From Capsaspora owczarzaki ATCC 30864 (taxonomy: Eukaryota > Opisthokonta > Filasterea), in contig NW_011887308.1 in the NCBI RefSeq assembly GCF_000151315.2, positions 403,222-467,221 of the forward strand: DNA of 64,000 nucleotides, written 5' to 3'. The notes beneath the pieces are model-generated. The model made no database searches. It worked only from the letters and a program-made list of their open reading frames with translations, and was not told the origin of the DNA. This document shows, piece by piece, positions 22,406 to 35,079 of this stretch. Position numbers and translations under genes: made by a program. Each line of letters opens with the position of its first letter. The first letter of the stretch is position 1.

Positions 22406-24461
22406 TCAGTCAGAGGCCGCGTTGCTATTCAAGTGCTGTCGCCAGTCAGATACAATCGCTTGTCCGGTTGATGGCGGGGCGGTTGTACTGCTTGTGGTCC
22501 TCATTCTGAACTGCCCAATTCGAGGGCCAGTCGCGGTACTACTAGCGGCACTACTGGAGTCGGACGAGGCCGCTTGGCCACCGTGGAGCGAGCTCGGCGC
22601 AAGGAGTGCGACGGGATGTAGACTAGCACCGCTGATGGTGGTGGCTGCGCTGGCTGCGCCTGTGCTTGACGAGCTGGAAACGGGAAGCGTGTCGTGTCGA
22701 TCAAAAGCAGAGGCAATGTCGAACGTTGCGGCTGTCTTGGCAGTGGACGCAGACCGAACGGGTGGCGCAGTCGAAACACTTGTCTTTGAAGCACCTTTGA
22801 CTGCATCTGGCGTGAACGGCTGGTGGAAGGCTTCATAAATACGGCGGACCTGAACGTGACAAAAACAACACGCAACCGACAGAATGAGAATTAAATTGCA
22901 ACGGCTGAGACAGAAGAGCTGCCTTCTTCAACATGCCTTATGTTCGCCAATGCCAGGACAGCGCGACAGTTGCTCGGGAGTCGCATTCGCAATATTTTTA
23001 AGAGACTGAACAAAGCGCAGGACAATTCGCACAAGTGGTGAGCCACCAGCAGGTCGACTCTCGTTCAAGTGATCTTGAGCTCGTAGCTTACCCCAAAGGT
23101 CGATAAAAGCGTAATGACATCCGTCTTGTTGACGGATTTGATGGAGGTTAGAATATCCGTGACTCGAGAGAGAAAATCGGTATCGATGCGTTCCTTGAGC
23201 GCGTCCGCGGGCTTGGACTCGTACATTTTGTACGTTTCTAAATAGCGCGCCGCTTCATCCTCACTGGTTCAGGTTATGAGTGGACAGGGAAAGGAGGCGG
23301 GGAGGTCGAGGAGGGAAAACAACACAACCAGGTTGCAAAAACGGATACTGTACCTCCAAGCGAGAACGACTGTAAATTTGAATCGCACCGTGACAGTCGT
23401 CAACTCACGTAAAACACGTTGTGTATCTTTCTGCCAACGTTCAACAATATAACAGCTTGAGCGCATTGAGCGCAAACGAAAATCCACGACAAACCCAAAA
23501 ACCATCACGGCCAATCCCGAAACCTTACAATATCGACCAAGATCAGCAATATTCGAAGCTCGTACATGTTGCGCAGCTCTCGCATTCGCTGCCACAGATA
23601 CTCTGGGTGGAGCAAGTGATATCTTAGACTGCAAGACCCCCCCGAGCAGAATGAGTCTTTTTGGAACAGGCACTCAAGCAAATCAAACTGGCCTGCTCCT
23701 TGAGCCTACCGTACCTCAAGTACAAGGCGCACACAGACCGACCCATGACAAAGTCTGGGACCATTTCGACAATCTCATACGGCACAGTGCCGCTGATGCA
23801 TTTGAGCATCGGATTGTGTTCCTGTCGCTTGTTCACTTGGAGACAAGTGGCGCCTCCACCTCGCGTTAGCGTTGGCGTACTTGATGCTCGTTTCCTACAG
23901 CATGGTCAGATTGTATACCAGGGTGAGATTGGACATGCCAAATCCACTGCACATGTCGGCGCGACAAACTGACACTTGAGCTGATGATGCGCCAACGCCA
24001 ACGCCAGCATTGCTACTACTCGAGCTGCCTGGACGGCCCACTCCGGATCCAGATCCAGCGGGTTCGGTGGCTGCGGTGCGCAGGTGGCCAAAGTGTGCCT
24101 CGAGTAACGAGCCAGGAGCGTGCAACCGACCTGGAGCGTCGCCACCGCCGAGGATCATCGGATGGCCACCCGGCGCAGCGACGAGGAGCTCTTGGCTGAG
24201 CACCCACGGTGTTGCTGACGACGCCGTGGACGTCGATCCCGCGACGGACGACGACAACGACGACGACGACGACGACGAGTGATGACCAGAGCCAGTCCCA
24301 GCCCCAGCCCCAGCCCCAGCTCGAGTCCCAGCCCGAGTCCCAGTCATCTGTGCTTCGGCCATCTGAGCAGCAGCTGCGAACGCTTGCATGTCGTCGTGGG
24401 TGTCTGCGAACGCGTCAAACTCGGACGCGTCGGACTCGACAATCTTGCGCTTGCTCGCCAT
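22406..24461 (-). CDS. ERCC1: ERCC1/Rad10 DNA excision repair protein
   Basis: Seven minus-strand exons (24461-23953, 23894-23715, 23628-23529, 23430-23354, 23263-23092, 23005-22937, 22849-22406) give 516 residues in phase. The N-terminal ~165 residues are low-complexity. The central domain is typical of ERCC1: [68 protein letters not shown]. The C-terminal helix-hairpin-helix domain follows: [51 protein letters not shown]1 is the non-catalytic partner of XPF in the 5' nuclease of nucleotide excision repair and crosslink repair. The sixth intron must use a GC donor (AAG/GCATGT), because no GT site keeps the HhH frame. The exon 1 donor is the least certain boundary. The C-terminus has an extra ~130-residue Ser/Thr/Ala tail. 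Confidence 0.92.
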
Positions 24462-24948
24462 TTTGAGATGTTTCTGAGATTTGAAGAGTGAGGTCGTGGT
24501 ATTTTGGATTGCGCTACACAAGTAAAGCTCGAACATGTTTCCAATAGTCTGGCTTTGATACGATCGACATCTCTGGACAGGCAGGCAGAGCATTTGCATT
24601 GAATTGAATTGGAATATTTCCATTGTGTTCAACTCGAGCATTGTTCAGTTGTGTGTGAGTTGATTGAGCTTCCGGCTTTGGTCCACGCTTCGGAGTAATC
24701 CACAGGTTGATCACAGCACCTTCATTCAAGCATGCACGGTTTCATGATGGAAAGGTTAACACTCAAAAGCACATTAAAGCAAGTGTTAAAAAAAAAACAA
24801 CAACAAAACAAACAAAACAAACTACCAAACTACGTCTACCAAACTACCCGAACTCAAACACAATCTGCTCCCTCGAAGTGAGCAAAGTCATCATCAGAAG
24901 AAAACACAGCATCACACCACCAGAGAGAGGGAAGCGAGCGTTCTTTGG
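24462..24948. other. Region between ERCC1 and the LRR gene
   Basis: About 490 nt, AT-rich, with an A/CA-rich stretch near 24788-24825. It lies between two same-strand genes, so it should hold the LRR gene 3' end and the ERCC1 promoter. Nothing else is visible. Confidence 0.4.
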
Positions 24949-27900
24949 TTAATTCGGCGGTTGATTCTCGTTCAAGCTGTTTGAAGTGAGAAAGCCATAC
25001 CGTCAAACAGTAAGTACCACACACAAACACGACAGAATCAGCATCAGCGAAAGGGACCATACTTGAGCCAGTCAAGTGCAGAATTCTGGTCGAGTGCGTT
25101 GTCCAACGCAAGCTCTCCAGCTTCCCCGATTTCGTTATACCACAAACTGTTTGCATAGGAGTGAGCAAAAGCACTGCAGAGCAGCACGTACACACATTCA
25201 TCGTTGATCTCAATCTGCAAAATAATGGTCACGTACTCGAGTACTTTAAGCGTGGTGTTTCGCAAGAGCGCTTCTGCCAACCTTTCGGCGCCAGCATCGC
25301 CAATGTGATTCATTCCAAGACTGTGTACAATGCAGTGAGTAACATGCAGCTTGTTTAATGACCAGTGCGACACGAAGCAGCAGAAAAGCGAGAGGAACAT
25401 ACTCGAGGGTTGTCAGTGTTGTGTTCTGCGAGATCACTGCCGCCATCGCATTTGCACCACTATCGCGAATAGAATTGCGGGACAGGCTGCTCTCAAAAGG
25501 TAAGTGTAAGTATCGTTGCTCATCAAGCGACATGCTCAGCATGCAAGGTAGCAAGGAAAGGAAACGTACTCGAACGAAGTCAATCCCACGTTTTGCTTCA
25601 ATTCCTCCGCCAGCGCCATTGCTCCTGTACTGCCAATCCAACACTCGCGCAGGCTGCTCAAAGCGTCAGTATCATCAACGTAGTGCAGCAGCAAAAGGGC
25701 GCAATAAGCAAGGGCAGAAATAGCCATTTCGTACTTTAGCGTGGTCAGTGTCGTGTTTACCCTGAGTGCCTTGGAAATCGCTTCCGCTCCTGCATCTCCG
25801 AGCTGAGTGGAACTCAGACTAGAATCGTGTCGTGATTGAACAAACCCCCGACATGATCAAGCAGCGATTAGTTGACAACGCCAAGAACGACAACAATCAG
25901 CAAGCCAGCGCGATGGAAAGACAACATACTTGAGTATAGTGAGCTTGGTGTTCTGCATCAGCGCCTCTGCAATCGCTTGGGCTCCAATCGGGCCAATCTT
26001 ATTGGAATTCAGACTGTTTGTTGTCACGCGGTGAGTACTTGCATCAACGTGTCCACCGCCTCTCCCCCGAACGAAGCAAATCAGCGAGAGAAGCAAACAT
26101 ACTCGAGCTCGGTCATCCAAGAGTTCTGCTTGAGCGATGTTGCAATGACTTGCGCTCCAAAGTCGTCAAGGCCAAATCGAATCCTAAACAGTGTCGTGAA
26201 CAACAATCAATGTGAGTTGCAATGAAAGTCACAACACCAACCGAACACGAGAACTTACTCAAGCTTGCTTGGTTTGGTCAAACTCAGAACCTCTTGAATC
26301 ACTTGCACTCCAGCAGAGTCAACAATGTTCTCACGCAAGCTGTCCGCATAAACTGAGTGACTTATATCCATCGAAAGAAGCATCACATGCGTCGACGTCA
26401 TAGAAGGGGAACGACAGGAGAAGGGAGAAGGAACATACAAAAGCCTGGAAACCCGCGACAGGGCTTTTTCGAGTCCAAAATCATGCGGATTACGCACCTG
26501 CGGCAGCAGACTGTGACCACACGGTGACAAGTTGCGTGAGCGACCACCTCTGGCCACTTCAGAGTGAATGTCAACTGCAGGACAACATACCGCTCTGTGG
26601 TCAATGGTTCTGACATTTCACGCTCGAATTCAGGGTCGTAGTCGTTCAAATCTCGCAATCTGGAATCACGCCGTGAGAAATCGCAGCAGAAAGAATCATT
26701 TTATGCGCACAAGTGAGACTTTGACCGGCACGAGGGAGTATAACCTACTTGAACGTGGTCAGCGTAGTGTTGTGTTTGAGTGCGGCTGCGATTGTTTGCA
26801 CTGCACAGGTAATAAAGCTAGCCGACAGCCTGATGTCATCACGATGAAGAACACGAACAACCAAACAAACAAACGAACAATGAATCATCAATTAGCACTT
26901 TGGTATCACTTTCGGAGCATCAAACGACACACAATGAAAGGTGACCGTACTCGAGGGTGGTGAGTGTGGCGTTTTGCTTCAGCACAGTGGCAATCGCGTG
27001 AGCTCCAGCTTTGCCAAGCACGTCGTTCCCTAGTCTAATCCCAGAAATAGTGTCAGTTTCAGTGAATCAAGCATCGAGGCTGTTCGGCATGCGACTTGTT
27101 ACATACTTGAGCGAGGTTAGAGTCGTGTTCTGAACAAGTGCGGGTGCAATTGCCTGCGTCTCAGCATCGCCAATGGAATTGCCATCCAACCTGCTCCCAC
27201 ATAACAAGCAAAGTGATTACAGTGAGGCATGACACCAATCACCACGTATGGTTGAACATACTCGAGCGTGGTCAGCGCAGTGTTCACTTTGAGCGCCTCG
27301 GCAATAGGTTTCACACCAGCAGTGCCAATGTGATTTTCATTCAAACTGCAACCACGTGTTATGTAAGAATACCACCAAGTAGGACGTCCGCCTACAGGTG
27401 TGACATTGAGCAACGAGCAAGGCACGTACCGGAGCGTGGTCAGAGTCTTGTTCTGCTTCAGAGCCTCGGAAATGATCTGCGCTCCAACAGCGCCAATAAC
27501 ATTGCGAGATACACTGAATGCGCAAAGCCGTAAGTAATAGAACAATAAACGAGTGTTTGGGAGTGACAAAAAGTTGGTAGAAAGCCTTACTCGAGTGTCG
27601 TCAGCGTCGTGTTCTGCTTGAGTGCTTCGGCAATCTCGTGCACTTTAAAACAAAGCTCACTGCAACTCAGACTGTTGGCTGATCGTGAGTAAATGCAGCA
27701 ACAACCAGTTCCACAACAACAGGAGCATAGAACGTACTCGAGAGTGGTCAAACTTGTGTTCGACTTCAGCATTTCGGCAATGCTGTTGGCACCAGCATCG
27801 TCAATCGGATTCATTGAAAGACTGCGTTTTCAAGTGGTAAGAAAATGTATCACCAAAATAAAGCCTCGCTCTCTACAACATCGTTCCCAAACATACTTGA

Positions 27901-30898
27901 GCGTGGTCAACGTGTTGTTCTGCGCGAGTGCTCCACCGATCTCTTGGAGTCCAGCGGTGCCAATACTGCAGTGCTTGAGACTTGACACGTGACAAGCAAT
28001 ACAAGCAAGGTTAATCTTTGGCCTTTGCAGACGAGAAACGGGCCAATGCGGCTGAAAACATACTGCAGAGTGGTAAGCGTCTTGTTCCGCCGAAGAGCAT
28101 CTGCAATGGCTTGCGCACCGGCATCACCAAATCGACTGTGATCCAGACTGTATCCGATTGTGAGAATTCCAAAGCACCCCGATAAACAAGAGTGATAGCG
28201 TCGAACCGGCATGACAGATTGCAAACATACTCGAGTGTGGTCAGTGTGGTGTTGCTCTTGAGTGTTGTAGCAATCGCCTGCGCTCCGGCTACTTCCATTG
28301 CGTTTCCCATAAGTCTACTCCCAAGCGATGAGCCATACCATCGAATACCACAACAAAGCACGGCATTCATCAACACAAAGCGAGGAGCTCGTACGAGAGT
28401 GTCGTGAGAGAAGTGTTTCGCGCGAGCGCTTCTGCAATTGCTTGGAATCCAACGCTGTTCAATCTATTGTCGCCCAGACTATAATCAACGTGTGAGCATG
28501 CGGTATTAGGCAGCCGTGATTGCCTCGATTTTCGTTCTCTTCATCTTTCTGCTTTTTGTTTGGGGTAGGGGGATAAAGGTAGGAGCTGTCACGTACTCAA
28601 GTTCAGTCAGCGTCGTGTTCACTTGAAGCATCCGTGGTATCGCCGCCTGCGTGCCACAACCGAGAGTGATATTGTGGTTCAAACTGCGAGCATTGCAGTG
28701 AGCGACAGGGCAAATGATCCATCGCTTGCAGTTACAAAAACATGGATTCAGTCAAAATGAGAAGGGAGGATCATACTTGAGGGAGGTCAACGTCGTGTTC
28801 TGCTCGAGCGCGTGAACAATCGCTTCAACTCCAGCATCTCCAATCGAACACCAATACAGCCTGTGGCAATTGATGTCAGCGATGGCATAACAACGCAGCA
28901 GTGGAACCAAGAGTCACAACATCAATCCGGCAGAACGTACGAAAGCGTAGTCAACGTCTTGTTGCACACCAGAGCATCAGCGATCGCAAGTCCGCCAGCT
29001 TCGCCAATCTTGTTTTTATCCAAACTATTACAATGAAGTGAGCAACACACATCACTGCGCTTCTCGCATGACCTCAAGCAATGATTCAGCATGAGAGTGA
29101 CACTGACACAAGCGTAGTCAATGTGGAGTTGCTCTTGAGTGCCTCTCCAATCGCTTGCGCTCCAGCGCTGCCAATGGCGTTGCCGAGCAAGCTGGTGACC
29201 ATGCAATGAGAATCAATAATTCAATATATAAATCAATTAACTTCTGAGCGCAAAGTCAACTAGCAGACGAGGAAGAGAGTGGTGGAATCCTTACCGGAGT
29301 GCAGTCAAAGTGGTGTTTGATTTCAGCGCTTCTCCAATCGCTTGAGCTCCAAAGTCTCCAATCTGAGGACCAAACGCCCTGGCCCCGACATACAAATATG
29401 GTTATATTAATGTTCGCAATCAGACGCGGTAGTGGTCAGCATGAGAGGAAAGAAGCATACTCTAGGGTGGTCAGTGTCGAGTTTTGCTTTAGTGTGGCGG
29501 CAATCGCGTGTGCTTCTGCCGAGCCGAATTCACCCGAGTCCACACTGTTACCACACAATGAGCGACGCCATCGAAACAAACCGGAGCATTTGCAATGACA
29601 AACTAGAATGCAATCAAAATGCGAAAGCGGTGCGTACTAGAGCGTGGTCAACGTGGCGTTCTGCGTCAGTGCCTTTGCCATCGCTCGCGCTCCATTGGCA
29701 TCGAGGTAAGCCCTGTCGTCACACGGTGAGCCAATTACCTCGCACAAAGCAACACGGGCAAATGGTGCCAAAACAACGTACGAGAGTTCAGTCAGTGTGG
29801 TGTTTTGCGTCAGTGCATCGGCAATCACTGCGTCAGTGTAGTTTCGAGTCCTGTTATCATGAAGCAAAGTAGTGAGCGAGTGAGCTTTGTACAGCTGTCA
29901 TTACCATGGCATCGGCAAATGGATCTGGCGTTGCATACCGGAGTGTCGTCAGCGTTTTGTTCTGCACTAACGCTGCCGCAATCGGCTGCATTCTAGCATT
30001 CTTGAAGTCAATCACACAGTCGCCCAAGCTGATACCATACGGTGAGTCAAGGCATCAAACAAACATGGAGTTAGCAGAAGCCGACAAGTACATACTCGAG
30101 CGTAGTCAGTGTGGTGTTTTGCAGGAGTGCTTCACCGATCGCTTCCTCCCTGCTGAGCTTCTTGCTGTCCTGGTTGTCGTCGCCGTCGCCAGCAGTGTCG
30201 TCGTCGCAGTCCTCGTAATCGCCGTCGTCAGCATCGTCAGCATCCGTTTGACGAGCCTTCTTCTTGTTCTTCTTGGATGTTGAGGTGTTCTCCCCGGCCA
30301 TTTCAGCAGCCCGACGCTTGCTGCGGATGGTCGTGAGAGCGCCACTACTGGAAGTTGAACTCGTCTTGCTAGTACGCGCAACTGCAACCTGAATGGGTTT
30401 GCGAGCACGAAGATGGTAGCTCACAGTCTGAGATCCTTGGTTGGTTGGTGCAGTGGCCTTCTTCTGAGCGGTCTGGCGTTATGTGAAAAATCAAACAGTA
30501 GGAATCACAAACGAAGCAAACAAGATGTCAGCGACGAGTTAGTGGACTGGCATTACGCCTCACAACTCTTGGGCAGGAGCAGCACCTTGCTGAGCGGCGC
30601 TGAGATTGAAGTGGCAGGGACAGGTGCGGCTGCCTTGCTGGTCCTGCCTCGCGGAGCAGCAATAGTAGTAGCACTGGCAGCAGTAGCAGCACTTGCAACA
30701 GCAGCAGTGGCAGCAGCACGGGCAGCAGCTCGCTTCGGTTTGGGTGGATCGACCTCCATTTCCGCGACCACACGATCGTCCTCCGCTGCGTCGGTGCTAC
30801 CGAGGCTGCCACCAGTCTTTGGCTTGGTGGCTCTTGTAGTGCGCATGGGAGTAGGAGTGGGAGCAGGAGCAGCCGAGGGTACCGCCTTCTTTGCCATT
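24949..30898 (-). CDS. RNI-type leucine-rich repeat protein built from ~30 one-repeat exons
   Basis: The minus-strand gene probably starts at the ATG at 30898 (MAKKAVPSAAPAPTPTP). The N-terminal exon is Ala/Pro/Lys-rich; the next exon, read through YHLRARKPIQ and an acidic DDADDGDYEDC stretch, ends in the first repeat half (LLQNTTLTTL). After this come about 30 short exons spaced roughly every 165 nt down to 25062. A worked example is 27345-27262: exactly 84 nt, phase 2 at both ends, encoding one 28-residue ribonuclease-inhibitor-type repeat (LNENHIGTAG..PIAEAL..NTALTTL). Most donors read GTATGT or GTACGT. A final short exon from 24976 ends with NENQPPN and a stop at 24949. Such LRRs form curved protein-binding scaffolds, as in NLRC3 and RNH1. 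No NACHT or other catalytic domain is visible, so the role is unknown. Two diverged exons near 26400-26680 interrupt the array. Confidence 0.85.
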
Positions 30899-31539
30899 TG
30901 AGAACCGCAAAGATTTTTACACAATAAACAATCCACAAGAAGATCAAAAACCAAGACTGATTGTTTCGAATACAATGCCATCGTCGAGCCAGCTCTAGCG
31001 TGCTTGACCCTGCTTTCCTTCTGGTTTCTTTGTTTGTTTGTTTGCTTGTGTGGTTGTTTGTTTCATTTTGTGCTTGACCCTTGCTTTCTTTTGTTGTTAG
31101 TTTGTGATTTTCTTTTGTTTGTTTGTTTGTCTGTCGTTTTGTGTTGCTGTCCTCTTGACTGTCAAGCACCTGTCTCTATACAATTATCTTGCGCGCGCGA
31201 CTTGAGCTTGTCGATGAGACTTTACTGTACATTGCGGTGGTGGTATTCACCTTACCGTCTGACGAAACGAGGTGTCGAGACACGCCACAGAGAAACTCTG
31301 CAGGGTCAAATGCAAGTGGCAATCATTGGAGCATTCGCTCAAAAGGGCAATTCACAATACTTATTCGTCTCTGTGACAACCATTGACATTTGGAAAGGCA
31401 ACGATTCGAACTAAACATTTGATGTGGACTTTGCATTTGACTGGACTGTTTGCATTGAATTGAAATGAATTGACGTTCTGCAATCGTTCTTTTTCATTTG
31501 TGATTTCACTCTTTGACTCTGAGATTTTCACTCTTTTCA
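30899..31539. other. Intergenic region left of the assembly gap
   Basis: About 640 nt with TTTG-rich sequence near 31025-31130 and no supported gene. It should contain the LRR gene promoter. It runs into the gap, so elements of the FIP1 promoter may be missing. Confidence 0.4.
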
Positions 31540-31732
31540 NNNNNNNNNNNNNNNNNNNNNNNNNNNNNNNNNNNNNNNNNNNNNNNNNNNNNNNNNNNNN
31601 NNNNNNNNNNNNNNNNNNNNNNNNNNNNNNNNNNNNNNNNNNNNNNNNNNNNNNNNNNNNNNNNNNNNNNNNNNNNNNNNNNNNNNNNNNNNNNNNNNNN
31701 NNNNNNNNNNNNNNNNNNNNNNNNNNNNNNNN
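31540..31732. other. Assembly gap (193 Ns)
   Basis: A run of 193 undetermined bases. It lies about 85 nt before the FIP1 start codon, so the FIP1 promoter or 5' UTR may be incomplete. Open frames crossing it are meaningless. Confidence 0.99.
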
Positions 31733-31816
31733 GGGGATCTCGCGTTTTGGCTGGTTTAGGACGCCGCTTCAGCGAACAGAGCAGCGTCAGAGACAACGAC
31801 GAGCAGTAGTAAGGCA

Positions 31817-33674
31817 ATGTCAATCGAGCAGGACGGGGTCGGTGGCGGCGAGGCAGGTCGGGTTGCTGGCGACTTGGACGACAAGGACGACGACAAGGAC
31901 GACCAAGACCAAGACCAAGACCAAGACGACGATGAAGACGAAGACGAAGACGATGATGATGATGATGATGATGATGTCGAGCTTAACATGGCCACGTCGT
32001 AAGTGCTGGGAGGCTGAACGACCCAAACCGAACTCTGCCAGGTCTCTCTGACTACAAACTCGAACTGTGAACTCAATTGTAGAGCACCGGGAACGCGACC
32101 GACACCGGCATTCACACGCCCAGGTGCTGCACCAGTGACACACACGCCAACGACAATCCCGACGGGAGGTGTACTGCCGCCCATTCAACCAGTACAACCG
32201 CGAATCGCTGCGTCACAATTGGCAGCTCAGGCAACAAGTATGACAACCAAAAGTTTGGATTGTTCTTTGTTGCTGAGAACTCTGCGAACAGCGCATGGGG
32301 TGGTGGTGGTGGGACCTGTTTGTTCTCCCCGTGATCTCTAAACCCTGTGTCACAACAGGTAATCGACTGGACATCAATGCTGTCGGCCAATATAACGACA
32401 AGTCTATCTTTGAGTTTGATCTTGACGGAGCTGAAGACAAGCCGTGGCGCAAACCAGGTAGGCAGTCAGCTTTCCAAGTCCCGGTTTGGTCGACTTGCGG
32501 CAAGTCGACGTCTCTCTCACGTCATCTCGCAATTTGCCATCTCCACAAACAGGCGCTGATATCTCTGATTACTTCAATTATGGCTTCAACGAGGAGACAT
32601 GGCAAATTTATTGCGAGAAACAAAAATCCATGCGTGCTTCGGTTGGCAGCTCCGGAATTGGTGTAAGTGCTGGCAACTGCTCGAGTGCACCATCCTGGAC
32701 GTAGTTGCCGAGGTTGTTTTGGAGGTTGCATTTGCATTTTGTTGCGCATCCATTGATGAATGCTTAACTGTTTTTTTTTTCTTTTTTTTTTTTGTTTGGG
32801 ACCTGCCCGCAATCTTGCCCGATCCAGCGCACCGTGCCCCCTCTGATTCCGCAGCTTGCCGGAGGAAGCGATAGTATGTATTGTTTCAAGAGTTTGGTTG
32901 TACCGCGTGCTGGTTTTTTTTGTGCGTCTCACTAGCCGCGTTCTTGTTTTTGTACTCTACTCAGTCAAACCACTGCGACCCGCTGGTTACACTGACTCCA
33001 ACCGCATTTCAATAGGACGAGGTTGGTGTGACTGACATGTTGTCTAATGCTGTCTTTCTTTTCTCAAAAACGCAACTTGAACGAATCACGAATTTGCTTT
33101 TTCGGATTGGCACAGCAACGCGAAGGGCGGACGAAAGTGCTCTTCAAGTTCTTGGCGGCGATCCTTCGGGCAGCTCAATTCAGTCGCTGGTAAATCTGGA
33201 CGCCTCGTCCGTGCCAGCACTCCTTCCGCTCGCTCGAAATATGCCCCCTGTGGCGCCTCCGCTCGCGCCTCCTGCGGCAGCGGCGCCCGCACCACTGCAG
33301 CCGCTGCGACCCGCATATCCCGTGCCTGCTCCCGGCATGGTGCACCCTGCCATGATGCAAGGCAAGATGCCTCCTCCGCTCATGATGCCCATGATGCCCG
33401 GAATGATGCCGCCAGGCATGATGCCTCCAGGCATGGTGCCCGGCATGATGCCCCCAGGAATGCCACGACCACCATGGGCTGCGCAATCGCACGGTAGCAG
33501 CAGCCACAGCAGCCACAACAGTGATGATAGCGATCGGTAAGCCTGTTCAAAGGATTGTTTCGATTTTGAGATTGCAGTCACTCATGCTGCAATTCCTCCT
33601 CCTGCCACAGGTCTTCCAGCAAACGCTCATCCTCGTCCGAAGACGATTCCTCGCGCAAGCGATCACGTCGCTGA
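31817..33674 (+). CDS. FIP1L1: FIP1, subunit of the cleavage and polyadenylation factor
   Basis: Eight exons (31817-31998, 32083-32237, 32359-32457, 32553-32662, 32828-32873, 32965-33021, 33116-33536, 33611-33674) join in phase to 377 residues. The N-terminus is strongly acidic (long Asp/Glu run). The diagnostic FIP1 motif spans exons 3 and 4: [20 protein letters not shown] then FNYGFNEETWQIYCEKQ. The C-terminal half is Pro/Met-rich (repeated GMMPPGM) and ends in a short Ser/Lys/Arg tail (SSSKRSSSSEDDSSRKRSRR). FIP1 bridges poly(A) polymerase to CPSF and binds U-rich RNA through its basic tail. The acidic start, central motif and basic tail match the family order. It is followed in the same direction by ZNF207, 190 nt downstream. 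Confidence 0.92.
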
Positions 33675-33864
33675 ATGTTCATCTGGTTGATTGGACCTTT
33701 GGGTGTTGGCGCAAATGTTCGTTTTTTTTTTTCACAATCTATTTCCGAATCCACTTGTTTGAGTCATACTCCTCTTGCGCATCATTTCCATGCATGCATT
33801 AACGAGCGCTTGTTCCATGTTTGGCTGCAGTCTTTGAATTTTTTTTTTCTGGGTTGAACACAAC

Positions 33865-34107
33865 ATGGGAAAAAAGCGACGAAAGGTGGAGGACGCCCTG
33901 TTGTCGTGTGTGTGCTGGTGAGTGTTTTTGCTTGGACGAGCGCGGGATTCTCGCCAATAGACATGAAATCCACCAATTTGACTTTCCAGTCGGGTTGCGT
34001 GGAGGAGGCGAGCGCGCTAAGATGAGCACTAAGACGAGCACACGAAACAAGCAGCTGGGATTTGATTCACAGTCGAACCCCCACCCTGCTCTTTTGCGCT
34101 TGCGGAT

Positions 34108-34139
<32 letters not shown>

Positions 34140-35079
34140 ATACACTCTGCTCTGACGCTCGAATGGTCGACATGTTGGGGGGGGGGGGCGCTTGTTTTCC
34201 AGGTACTGCGAGCGAGGCTTCCAAGACGAGACGGCGCTCATCGCACACCAGCGCAACACACACTTTCAATGCAAGAACTGCCGGAAGCGACTGACAACCG
34301 TCCCAGGCTTGGTGCGCCATTGCAAGATCGTGCATGGATACACGCTCGGACATGTGGAGAACGCTCTTCCGCACAAGAGTCGACAGGTCGGATTGAACAT
34401 CACGGGCATGGCGGGCGTCCCTCCAAACGACTCGGACACTGGCAATCAGCAAGATGCGCCATCGGGTGTTCCGTTTGGCGCAAGCGGCTATGGTTATGAC
34501 TACGAGCACGACCACGACGCGCTGCATGACGATGAGGACGAGCTCAGTCATGAAAAGAGCAACGAAATTTCAAAGCGATTCGCACAGTTTGACCCGCCAG
34601 CGTTTGCTGCTGTCGTGGCGCCAGAGCGCCCCCAAATATATACCCGACAGCCAAACGATGGTCTAGTCGCCGACGAAGAGCGAAACTGGTGGGCCGCAGC
34701 AGGCGCCCAGCTTCTTCCATTCATGGTTAATGCTTTTGATGCTCATCAACATCAGCAGCATTACCAAGAACCAGGCCCTCCATCGTTTCCGTTGGAGAGA
34801 CAGCACCAGCAAGGCGAGAGCTCCACCGTCGGACTCGCAATTGCAGAGCTGAAGCTCGCCGCACCGTTCTCTGAAGCGCAGTCTTCCGATACGCTGCTGG
34901 TTTACAGCACCCAGCCAACTTCGATGGTAAGGCCGCGGTGTTTCCCAAACAACATGGTGCATTGTTTACAAAAATCGTGACTTGCTGACACTGTTTGGAT
35001 TACATGGCAGGAGGAGCGCCGTGCATTGCTGCCCAAGTATGGTCGAATGCCAAGCCATCAGCAAGTTGCCGCAAATTGA
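33865..35079 (+). CDS. ZNF207: ZNF207/BuGZ zinc finger protein with Bub3-binding motif
   Basis: Three exons (33865-33917, 34203-34926, 35011-35079) join in phase to 281 residues. The start MGKKRRKVEDALLSCVCWYC leads into two conserved C2H2 fingers (WYCERGFQDETALIAHQ, then CKNCRKRLTTVPGLVRHC), followed by HVENALPHKSRQV and ITGMAGVP, all as in BuGZ. The last exon begins EERRALLPKYGRM after SM, matching the paired-Glu core of the GLEBS motif through which BuGZ binds Bub3. BuGZ stabilises Bub3, promotes kinetochore function and spindle assembly, and is also linked to splicing. The middle is low-complexity and rich in Gln and His. The 285-nt first intron has a G run near 34177-34187. Confidence 0.88.
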
